A stretch of DNA of 64,000 bases from the NCBI GenBank assembly GCA_963969365.1, contig OZ017757.1, forward strand, positions 2,046,001 to 2,110,000, read 5' to 3'. This document shows, piece by piece, positions 11,501 to 21,200 of this stretch. The first letter of the stretch is position 1. Each line of letters starts with the position of its first letter. Source of the DNA: Asterochloris sp. CNOR1 (taxonomy: Eukaryota > Chlorophyta > Trebouxiophyceae > Trebouxiales > Trebouxiaceae). A program made the position numbers and the translations under genes. Under the pieces are notes generated by a model. The model saw only the letters and a list, made by a program, of their open reading frames with translations. It searched no databases and was not told the origin of the DNA.

Positions 11501-14346
11501 AACACTCAGCACTTCACCCCATAGCACTCACCTCAGATCCAAAGTCGGGAGCGTGCCGACGCCAAAGTGGTATATGGGGCCCAGTGATATATCCAGTCAC
11601 ACCCAGCTCACAGTACTCGCGTGATCTGCTTGACCTGCTGTACCCCGCGCCGTCTCGGATCTGGCCTCCAGTAGGTGGGCAGGCTAGAACAGTGCGCCCC
11701 AGAACTCTGCCAACCCCCACAGGCTCACGAAATTTACTTGGCCTGCTCTGCCTGCCCAGTCTCAGGTGCTGTCAGAAGGTGAGCAGGCTGGAACAGTGCG
11801 CCCCAAAACCCCGCCAAACCCCCAAAAGCTCACGAGATCTGCTTGGCCTGCTGCGCCTGCCCCTTCTCAGATGCCTCCAGGAAGGTGGTAGCATTCTCCC
11901 CCCGCAGGATGGCCACACTGTGCTTCAGCTGGGCCACCTCTGTTTCCAGGGCCCTCTCACGTCTCAGGTAGGAGTCCTGGCGTTTCTGCACACAGATTGC
12001 AGCAGGAGGTCAAGGAGACCGCAGTGTGCCTGGACTTGTCTGCCTTGGTGCGTGTCTTACCAGATGCGCACAACATTTGAGGGGAATGGTGCAGTCAAGC
12101 TTCACGTCCCTCTTACAGCACAGACGAGGGCACCACATGTCTGCCGAGCATGTTCTTGTCCTGCACCGCCTCTGTGACCGGCAGCAAAGCTGCAGCTGGG
12201 GTGTGTCTGTCTCTGGGATGCTCACTTTCCAGGATCTTCAGGTGGGGAGGGCATGCAGCCTCGTGCACGCAGGCAGAAGGCACATGATGCTCAGGTGGGC
12301 TCACTTGAACCTCCTCCTTGAGATTTGCATTGTCCAGCTTCGCCTGCTCCAGCTCGGCTATGCACTCAGCCAGCTCACCCAGGTGCGCCTCATCTGCACC
12401 AGCCAGATTACAGCATGTATTAAGTTCAGCAAGTGGCATGTGCAGCTCTTGCTGGCTCGCTGCAGCCCTCAGGCAGGGCGGCACGGCAGGGGGTCCATGC
12501 TTCCGTCACCTGAAATCCTTGTGCTGATGGAATTTGTCCTGTCAGAGCAGGTGCCAGCCAACCACTCACCCAACACGGCAGACTGTTTCCGGTGCCGTCA
12601 TCAGCCAGCTGCAACGGCCTGGCAGGCTCAGGGCGCCACCTGCAGATCCTCAAGGCGAGGGCTGCCGGGTGCATAGGGCCCATGTCGCTGTGCATAGGAG
12701 TGAACCCACCTTGCATGCGGCGCGTCTTCTCAAAGTAGGCCATGCTGACCGTCCTGGGCAGCGTGGACTGCATCAGTGAACCCTGAGACTGCAGGCCCTG
12801 CTCCGCATGCTTGTCCGCAAATGCCACAGAGCCTGCACACACACACACCCCGGCCAGTGCGGCCGTCCGTCGCTGTCTTAGTAGTGGAGCAGAGCCCCTG
12901 ACTGAAGGCACCACGCAGGCTAGGAAGCACTCAGGCATGCAGACTCTACAGCGGCGGCCTGCCAGGTCTGCCAGCCTCATGCTTTCGTGTGAGCAAGCTG
13001 CAGTCAGCATACAACCAGTTGCTTGTGAGGTCAGGACTGCTGGTCGACACTCATTCTGCACTCCCAGCACCAAGCACCAATTTAAAACTGTTTTGATGCA
13101 GCAAGGGAAATGTTCAGCAAACTTGTGCAGGATCACAGTTGGGTCACAGAGCAGTGCATGGCTGGACTTGGTCACCTGAGCATCAGTCAAGTGAGCAGCG
13201 CCAGGAGGTAGCTGCTGATGGCAAACAACTGCAGAACCACACAAGCAGTAGCCGCAGAGCAATGCACTGCTGCCGTGCTCACCTGAGCAAGGAGTGCGTG
13301 AGCAGCGCAGGGGGCCAAATGCTCACGTCAAACATCTGCAAGACCACAGTGAGCAGCAAAGCAGTGCACTGCTTTGCTGCAGAGTTCACCCCAACACTAG
13401 GTCAGTGAGAAACGCAGGGAGCTGGCTCACAGCAAACATGTCGATAATTGGCGCACAGCGGCAGGGGAGCGCAGTGCTGCAGTAGTTCACCTGAGCGAGA
13501 GGTGAGCGAGCGCGCTAGTGAGGTTGAGCGGTTGCCGCTGAGCTCCCCTACCTCCAGCGCTTCAGGCATGCGCACCCTGCGCGACTGTTTCACGCCATCT
13601 GCACATCAGGAGAGTGCAATCTCTGATGCTGCATATGAGTTCTGCTGTGTGGCAGCCTGAGCAAGGCATTGTTGAGCAGCATTCTACACCCTGAGCAGAC
13701 AAATTCACCACTGCATGTGGTGTCAGATACACATTGGCTGCCACAGAGCAGGTCCTGCACATACTGCTGGATGCTTGTCTTGCCAGCTGCAACTCTGGCT
13801 GTGAGCCCTGCTGCTGCAAGTTCACGCCTGCAATGCTGTGAGTCTGTCAACTGTGGTGACGCGCAAAGACACACAGGGGGCTCACGCATGCACCTGGCTT
13901 TCACAAGCAGGGAGTTCGGGCGTGCAGATTGCCTCATTTAAAGGTGGAGCCTGCTGACCCACCCTCTGCAGGTGAGGCTGCCTGTGACAGGCTGCTGGCC
14001 TTGTGAGTGCCAGTGCGTCGCAGCGTGCCCGGCCGCGTGACAGATCCACCGCGGCTGATGCCTGGGAACTGGCGAGGGGTGTATGGAAGGATGCCTCCAG
14101 AGTTGAGGATTTCAGCCTCCTCTTCAAGCTCAGCTGTCTGTACAGCAATGTGAGCCATTGTTTGACAAGGGTACAAAGCCATCAAATGAGGGGGCATGCA
14201 TGGCCCTCAATGGCACCAGCGGACAGCACCTTATCCATGATCCTCTCCACAAGGCTGTTAACGGTTTTGAAAGCTCTTTCAATCTTTGGCTTGTCGACAT
14301 GCTGGTCAGACCCCTCATCTGCACATTCGCTTTCGTCTTGTCTCAT
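5564..14346 (-). CDS. Long coiled-coil protein CC1, unassigned family
   Basis: Firm minus-strand exons: 14346-14230 (ATG at 14346), 14137-13963, 13598-13552, 12393-12305, 11985-11834, 10985-10842, 9829-9623, 7497-7299, 6821-6241, 6047-5911 and 5741-5564 (stop). Many adjacent pairs join in matching phase, including the last four. Exons 12832-12710 and about 8867-8636 are likely, but their joins are unresolved, so the full protein is not certain. The first exon reads MRQDESECADEG and then KIERAFKTVNSLVERIM. The second carries a basic, Ser/Arg/Gly-rich segment. The middle exons are almost pure heptad coiled coil (for example ALETEVAQLKHSVAILRGEN and LRTRLTEMEKEVVRQHERK). The 193-codon exon 6821-6241 is a low-complexity Ala/Gln/Pro region, and the C-terminus is helical (LLDKLGTQEHLLQVLIGKVA). 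The layout resembles centrosomal or basal-body scaffold proteins, but I cannot name the family. It diverges from the LHCII gene over only 152 bp. Confidence 0.62.
7480..7775 (-). repeat. Tandem acceptor array in CC1 (about 83 bp x 4)
   Basis: Boundaries equivalent to the acceptor of exon 7497-7299 recur at 7579, 7661 and 7748 (spacing 82, 82, 87). Each sits in a stretch like the start of that exon (GAGAGGTCAGAAC next to CTGCGG or CTGCAG). Further degenerate copies of the same exon's 3' end (CTGCC....CCCCTGTCACTTT) lie downstream at about 7040-7270. Confidence 0.65.
8820..9185 (-). repeat. Tandem acceptor array in CC1 (102 bp x 4)
   Basis: The exon boundary at 8867 (reverse-complement GGTGCAG before GCTGACC) recurs at 8969, 9072 and 9174, spacing 102, 103 and 102. 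Each copy keeps the flanking CAGCTCCTC....CTGCAGGTCA block that encodes the start of the exon. Confidence 0.7.
11600..11885 (-). repeat. Tandem donor array in CC1 (about 106 bp x 3)
   Basis: The donor boundary of exon 11985-11834 lies at 11833 (forward GCTCAC next to GAGATCTGCTTGGCCTG). Copies occur at 11728 and 11620 (spacing 105 and 108), repeating GATCTGCTTG.CCTGCT and the adjacent CAGTGCGCCCC.A block. Confidence 0.65.
13178..13500. repeat. About 104 bp imperfect tandem repeat, three units, inside CC1
   Basis: The block GAGCAGCGC..GG..... AACA.CTGCA.. .ACCACA..... CA.TGCACTGCT recurs with a TTCACC or CTCACCTGAG boundary at about 13281, 13385 and 13488. It lies between exons 13598-13552 and 12832-12710, where the phase indicates a missing exon, so one unit may contain that exon. 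Confidence 0.5.
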
Positions 14347-14498
14347 GTTACTGCAGCTCCTCTGGGAATTGAACAGGTGCTTGAGCCAAGAGGGCACAGC
14401 CCGGACCGGGAACTCGACCTATCTTCCCTAAGTGATCAGCAATCTGACAGCAATCCTCGCTGAGTTTCTCGCACCGACAGTCCAGTAAAAGCGACACC
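14347..14498. promoter_or_regulatory. 152 bp head-to-head promoter of CC1 and LHCII
   Basis: Only 152 bases separate the CC1 start codon (14346, minus) from the LHCII start codon (14499, plus), so both 5' UTRs and core promoters are packed here. No obvious TATA box is visible. Confidence 0.6.
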
Positions 14499-16752
14499 AT
14501 GCAGACCTCCCTGATGCAGCGCAGCAGCATGGCCGGCACCGCCCTGAAAAAATCCAGCACGAGCCAGCCTGCTCGGGTGAGTCCGCTGCATCGGATAGTC
14601 TGATGGCCCAGTGGGTGCTGTCCTGTGACTGTCAGCGGGGCATTTGACGCTCTGTGAGCACAGGGTAGATCCAATCTTGCTGAGCAGCGTCAACAACAAG
14701 CCAGATGCCTACTGTTGCCCTGGCTGCCCTGATGTGATGCTCACAGGCACCAGCTTGCAGATTGAGCATGCTCCCAGCAACAAGTCACTCGAACAAATCT
14801 GTGGCCCCCAACAGCAGTGCCAACATTTGACAGCTGACAAGGCTGCCTGCCCCGCAGGTCAGCACAGTAGTGTATGCCCGTGCCACCAAGCAGATCAAGA
14901 AGGCCCCCGCAAAGGCCAAGTCCCAGTTCAAGGGTGCAGCTAAGAAGGTGGCGTCAAAGGCAAAGGGGTCTGTTAGCCAGAAGCCCTCTGGAGCTCAGTT
15001 CTGGTGGGTGCAGGACTGCTCTTTGAGTCAGTAAGCTCAGTCACTCCACACAGGCAGCGCTGACTGTCCCCACCCCTCGTCTGCTGCAGGTATGGCCCTG
15101 ACAGGTAAGGGACGAAGTCGCTATAAACAGCTCAATGTCACCAGGCTCTCTCTGCCCCTGCCCTGATGTTCTTAATTTCACAGAGAAGCCTGCACTCAGC
15201 CATGCTTATGTGTGCCCTGCAGGCCACTGTTCCTAGGTGAGTCCATGGGAGCCAAGCATGTTTTCACCTGCTTGCATATCCATTCTGCTTGCCATATCAC
15301 TTTCCGGCAAGATGCTGCATTCAGCAAGCAGTCCTAATGATGGAAGACCCGCTTGGCAGTCCAATGATGCTCCTGCTTCAAGCTTTGTCTTGATTCTGAC
15401 AGGCAGCTTTACCAGCCCCCCCAGCTACCTGGCTGGTGAGTTCCCTGGTGACTATGGGTGGGACACAGCTGGCCTGTCAGCTGACCCACAGACCTTCGAG
15501 AGGTACCGTGAGATTGAGCTGATCCACGCTCGGTGGGCCATGCTGGGTGCCCTGGGTGAGTGGTCTCGCACACCACATGATTGAGAGACAAAGGACGGGC
15601 TCTGCTAGGCTGGTGCGACTATGTGGGTGGAGCGCAGACATTGGTGCCCCTGTGTGATCGAGCTGACGTCACACATAGTTGGCCATACTGGGGCCCTCTC
15701 AGGATTGCCACAGATGTGCACCAGCAAGTAAAGAAGTGAGAGAGTTGGTCCTGACACCCTGCCCGTGGCCCTTACCCTGAGGCACATCAGACAGCAGCCT
15801 GCTTGCAGCAGTCAGCCACCTGCCTGAGAGCTTGAGGCTGAGTGCTCCAGTTCCTGCTTGACATGTGCAAACTGGCTATGCTACGTTGCTCAGGTCACAG
15901 CTGTTTCCTGCCACAGACACCGCAGGACCGCCAATGCAACGTTTCTCCACTGCATGTGCAGGCTGCGTCGTGCCTGAGCTGCTGAGCCAGACCAAGAACG
16001 TCCCCTGGTTTGAGGCAGGCAAGCATGCAGCAAGCAACCTGCGCTAGGCTCTTCTGCATGTGCTGGCAGCAGGACATGGAAGCACGCTGGCCTGCAATCA
16101 CCCTGCACCACATCGGCTGTGTGTGCTGACAGCATGGTGCTTCTTGCCAGTTCTGCCTTGGGGCTTGCATGCTGCGGGGGCACTCCTCTGGCATCTGTTT
16201 TCTTCCAAAGTCATGCACAGCTTGACCAATACCCTGCTGCACAAATTGCTGCTGGTGGCTGTGCAGCATTATCTGCATGTCTGTTTTGTGCGGCAGGCAC
16301 AGGGCTAACAGATTGTTGTTTCTGCAGGCGCCACCATCTACAGCAAGTCTGGCATCCAGTACCTGGGTGTTCCCGGCCTGATCAATGCAAGGAGCATTGT
16401 TGCTACCCTGCTGACACAGGTGGGGACTGCGAGCTGCAGCGGGCTGTCCAGCAGTCTAGGAAGCTGCCTGCACTGTGGGGCCAGGGTTGAATCTGGCTCC
16501 TGGCAGCACCTCTCGTCTCTCAAACCTGGCTGCATACATGTGCCCCCGATTGCAGAGCTGTCCTCGTTGCACTGGACCCACACCCCCACTGCCTTGCTCT
16601 CTCCTGTTGCCGTGTGTACTCGCTCTGCCACCTCACCCCTGCCCTTTGCTGCACTGCAGGTCATCCTCATGGGCGCCATTGAGGGCTACAGGTACCAGGG
16701 CGGCATCAAGGGCAGCTCTGGCCTGGACAAGCTGCACCCTGGGGGCCAGTGA

Positions 16753-16786
<34 letters not shown>

Positions 16787-17835
16787 CACACTGCAGCCTC
16801 AACCTTCCTGCTGCTAGCATGTTGTCATTCCCGGGCATGTCGAAATCGATGCGCAAGACTGCAGCAGCAGCGGATGCTCTGCACCCTGAACTTCTTGCTG
16901 TCCAAGGCGCGCCTTCTCCTGGATGCCATTTGTGCATGAGTAAAGAGCACCATGTGCAGCGTGCTGTGGGTGCAGTCCGTGCCGCATGCCTGCCAACAAA
17001 GCCTACCCTGGCCGCAGGTATTTCGACCCCCTGGGCCTGGCCGACGACCCAGACAGCTTTGCTGAGCTGAAGGTGAGGCATCCCTGTGTGCACACCGAAG
17101 TCATGCTGTCAAGCCTAGCTGGTGCCCACACGCCTCAAGGGGCACAGCTGCCATGCTGTCACACACGCCTCAGTGCAGCCCTGTGACTGCGTGTCTATGC
17201 ACTACATCCTCGTCTGCAAGCAACAGGCTGATACACCTCGAGTGGTCATGTGCATCAAGATGATGATGTTCCTGCCTGGGCTGACACCCACCCATTCACG
17301 CCGTACAAGCCCATTACTCGTCTGTCCCTTCCCTGCCGTGTAGGTCAAGGAGATCAAGAATGGCCGTCTGGCCATGTTCTCCATGCTTGGCTTCTTCATC
17401 CAGGCCATCGCCACTGGCAAGGGCCCCGTCCAGAACCTGAAGGACGTGAGCTGCCAGCTGCTGGCTGCTGGTGCATTTTCATTGATGTGCAGCTCCTGTC
17501 CTGTGTGCGGATGTTTACGTTGCCACTGTCTGCATTACACGCAGCGCTTCTGAATGACCTCGAAGAGCGCTGTGTTTCAAAGCATTCAGGTGCATCCTTG
17601 ATGGGTTACATGGCGGCTCAATGGATTCTGGCTTTCAACTTCATTCCCTCCCTGCCTGCAGCACCTGTCGGACCCCGCCAACATCAACGGCTTCGCTGGT
17701 GAGTCTTTGCTGATGCTGTGTCTTGTTTGCAGGCCTGTATCTGTGCTTCTTTAGCATCAGCCAGCTGCACTCAATCTGACGGCTTGTGCTGCTGCTGCAG
17801 CGGCCACCAAGTTTGTGCCGAGCAAGGGCTACTGA
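14499..17835 (+). CDS. LHCB: LHCII-type chlorophyll a/b-binding protein
   Basis: Twelve exons in perfect phase: 14499-14576, 14858-15003, 15090-15104, 15223-15236, 15403-15555, 15962-16018, 16328-16419, 16660-16748, 17018-17072, 17344-17445, 17662-17698 and 17801-17835, giving 290 aa. The N-terminus ([20 protein letters not shown]) is a Ser/Ala-rich chloroplast transit peptide. A Lys/Ala-rich segment follows, then the trimerisation motif WYGPDR at residues 75-80. Next come [18 protein letters not shown], the first chlorophyll-binding helix with [13 protein letters not shown], the middle helix with [12 protein letters not shown], and the third helix with [16 protein letters not shown]. The end is FVPSKGY. 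It binds chlorophyll a/b in thylakoids and feeds photosystem II. Whether it is a major LHCBM or a CP26-like minor antenna cannot be settled; the C-terminus looks LHCBM-like. Exons 3 and 4 are 15 and 14 nt microexons, and the intron after exon 6 has a GCAAGC (GC-AG) donor. Confidence 0.97.
16756..16785. repeat. Poly-C tract of 30 bases in an LHCII intron
   Basis: An uninterrupted run of 30 C begins seven bases after the GT of the donor that follows exon 16660-16748. It is pyrimidine in the sense strand and poly-G in the template. Its length in the true genome may differ because such runs sequence poorly. Confidence 0.95.
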
Positions 17836-18243
17836 TCAGTTGAGCTTGCCTCAGTGACGCAACCATTTTTGGCCCATTATTTTGGCCCATAACTTGAGAG
17901 CACTTTCAGTGTAAAGCCAACGCAGGAAGTGACCACCACATCAAACTTGCCAGGGTGAACATTGTTTGCCATGCCAGCTTAGTGGCGTTAATCCTTCAAG
18001 ACGTGTGGAGGAGAGGGTGCCTGGGCCAGAACTTGCTTCCCAATCGTCCACCCAGCACTTAGGATGCTCGGATGTGGCCAGCCCATGCCAAGGATACATC
18101 TGCCAGATCTCCGCAAGTGGTTGGTCGTAATGCTTCCAGCACGTAGTTGGCCTGAGCCCGCTCCTGCCATCAGGGAACTTTTGGCATGCTCTCAGATAGA
18201 AGACAAATGTTGGAGGCTCCATTTCTTCAGAATCATTCCCAGC
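17836..18243. terminator. LHCII 3' UTR with TGTAA polyadenylation signal, then PAP promoter
   Basis: TGTAA, the chlorophyte poly(A) signal, lies at 17910-17914, about 75 bases after the LHCII stop. The rest, up to 18243, must carry the phosphatase promoter and 5' UTR. No TATA box or further exon was recognised. Confidence 0.6.
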
Positions 18244-21200
18244 ATGGGACCCTGTACATGGCTGTGGCTGCCCACAGCCATTTCGCTTCTTGTTCTGGGG
18301 GTTGCAGAGCCTCTCAGGCCCCGTAACTATACAAGGCCACCACCGGCATCTGACTTGGATCTTGATCACATGCGACTTAGGCGCCTGAGAGAGGCCCAGC
18401 AGCCTGAGCAGATTCATCTGGCATTGGCAGGCAAGCTCTGGATGCAGTCATGAAAGAGCATTGAGAAGGTGGCGCCTTACGCGTACACACGCAACACTGG
18501 CTCTGATCTAGCCAAACAGCTGCCCAGAGCCCCTTTGGCCATCATTTGCAGCCTGGAAAACGCATTGGCTCCTGGCTGCAGGGGCAGGGGCCATTGCTAT
18601 TTCTTGGGTCACATGGCCACAGGAGGACATTGCGTACAGGCACCTTTACTCAGGCAGCCAGCCTCAGACGTCGGGGAGTGACCACTGCAGCCAGCTGCGA
18701 CAACTCCCGCTGCGGACTGTCGTGCGTTTTGGCACAGATGCCGCCAGCACAAATCACTGGCTCCAGGCCAAGGGGACGTTCACCTGCTACCATTCAGGTG
18801 CAGCATGCATGGTGGCATCCAGTAGCATGCTGCACAAGCCTTGTTGGGCCTGCCAGCAGGGGCAACCCTTGCACGATGTCGAGGGCTTCAGGCAAAGGCA
18901 TCTTTCCATTGACTCAGCTGTCAGGCTGCCCGCCTGGAGTCGGCAGCAGAACACATTGCTTGGGGGCCTCGTATGGGACCCCTGTGGCAGGCCGGCCAGC
19001 AGGTCAGGAGCACAAGTCAGACCCCTTACGCCACTCATACCTTGGACTTTGACGCCAGCAGGCTGGCAGACTGACTCTTGGCTGCACCGGCAGCTGCAGG
19101 CGGAAGGCAGGGTCCTGTGCCGGGTGTGCAGGGGAACAGGGTTTGTCTGAAAGTGTTGCAGGTGCTGCACCACAGGGGGCGGCAGGGCTTGGCTGCTGGC
19201 TCTCGTGGTGGCTGGCGCTCTGTGTTGACAAGTCAACATCAGCAGTGTACACGGTGCTCCAGGCTTGGACCTCAGAGACAAGAGGCTCACTCTGCTAAGA
19301 TGCGTCCTTGTGTGCTTGTGCAGTTAAGCAGCAATGACTCAGCCCTAGGGCAACCAGGCTGCAGGCCAACACTGATCACAGGCAACTGCACTCTGCGCTG
19401 ATCAGGTTGATCTGTGTGTGTAGAGAATTATCGTCCTCGCTTGCTGCACACAAATGTGCTGGGTCTGGGGAATGAGGGCCTCTTGTAGTGCCAGCGCAGT
19501 GCAGCCTGTTGAGGGTCTCCCCCTTACTGTGTGTAGAGGAGTATCGTTCCGGCGCATTGCACACGGTGGTGCTGGGCCTGGGGGATGAAGGCCCCTTGGA
19601 GGCCAACACCACCTACTTCTACCAGGCCGGGGACATCTCTGACGGTGAAATCTTCAGGTTCACCACGCCGCCTCCGCCAGGCAGCTTCCCTTACAGACTG
19701 GTGAGTGAGGCTTCCACTCTGACCTTCATAGTGCCGGCTGTGCTAGGACCCTGGAACAAGTATCTGGGACCACTGCTGGCTCTCTTAATAGGGCTGGGCG
19801 CCACTTCCTGCTGCTCAGCAGCTGAAGGCGGCAGCTTTGCTGCTCACCCCTGCTCTATCTAGCTGAGCAGGCCAGCTGCTGCCATGCATCAGCACACAGC
19901 TCTCACTCTATGCTCCACTTCACAATGATTGTGGGCGATGTGGTGCAGGGCGTGATCGGGGATCTTGGGCAGACTGACAACTCCATTGACACTCTGGACC
20001 ACATGGCTGCCCAGCAGCCACAGAGCATTCTCAATGTTGGTGAGCTCGCCTCTCAAAGGGTGTCTGCGCCTGCATCGCTTCTCTCACAGCTTAGCGTGTG
20101 CAGCACTTGGGCTGTGCGACACTTCCAAGTGTTTGCCTGTAACATGCGCAAAGCTGTGGCTTGGTTACGTGCTGCAGTCTTGCCGTGTCTGCGTAACACA
20201 TAGACTTACTATGTGAATATCAAAATTCCAGCTCCTTGCAGCATCGCCTGCTCGCCTGCGCACTGCCTTGCTGCTCTGATGGAGTTGTGGCTGCCAGCTT
20301 GCTGCACTGCCCCACATCTGGCTTCTGATGCAGGCGACCTGTCATATGCTGATGGCTACCAGCCCAGGTGGGACAGCTTTGGGCGCCTGATTGAGCCGTC
20401 AGCAGCTCGGGTGCCCTGGCAGGTCATTGAGGGCAATCACGAGGAAGGTGAGGTGCCACGCCTGAGCTGCAGTTGCCTGCCCGCCCTTTGTCATGCCATG
20501 GAGGTGGCCGGGCCCAGGCATCAATTTGAAGGCTGGCTGTAGCCTCAACTGCGCAGCCAGCATTGTCACTCTCATTAAGGCGAAGTCCAGTGTCTGATAG
20601 CAACATATCAATATACATACATAGGCCCAGGAGCCGGCTATGACTTGCATACTGCGTTCCTGTCTGCGGCTGCCCATACAGAATGATGCCATTCATTTCT
20701 GTGGTGGCCTATTGCTCAGCACATGACTGCTAAGTGCTACAGAGAGTAGCAGGCACAACTTGGTGTGCTGTTTCCTGTTCCCTAATCCGAACCAGTCTCC
20801 CCATACATGAAAGGTGGCCATTGCTAACCCATTCTGACCCGGCCACTGCCCTCCCTGCCGGTGAGGTGGTTGCAGGAAAGCACAGCTTTGTGGCAGATGC
20901 AGTGGCTGACCTGTCCTGACCTGGCCATAGCCCCTCTGCCGCAGAAGTGGTGGCATGGCTTTGCAGCGTATGCAGTGGCGCACCCTTCCTGACTTGGCCG
21001 CTGCCTTCTTGCTGCAGAGGTGGTAGCAGGCAAGCACAACTTTGTGGCATATGTAGCGTCTGACTGACTTGTTCTGACCTGGCCACTGCCTCCCTGCTGC
21101 AGAGGTGTTGGCAGGAAAGAACGGCTTTGTGGCATATGAGACGAGGTACTACGTGCCCTCTGCTTTCTCAGCGTCTGGCAGCGCCCTGTACTACTCATAC

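Noticed and set aside
5564-14346. Naming CC1 as rootletin or another specific centrosomal protein
   Set aside because: Only generic heptad sequence is visible; coiled coils look alike and no diagnostic domain was found.
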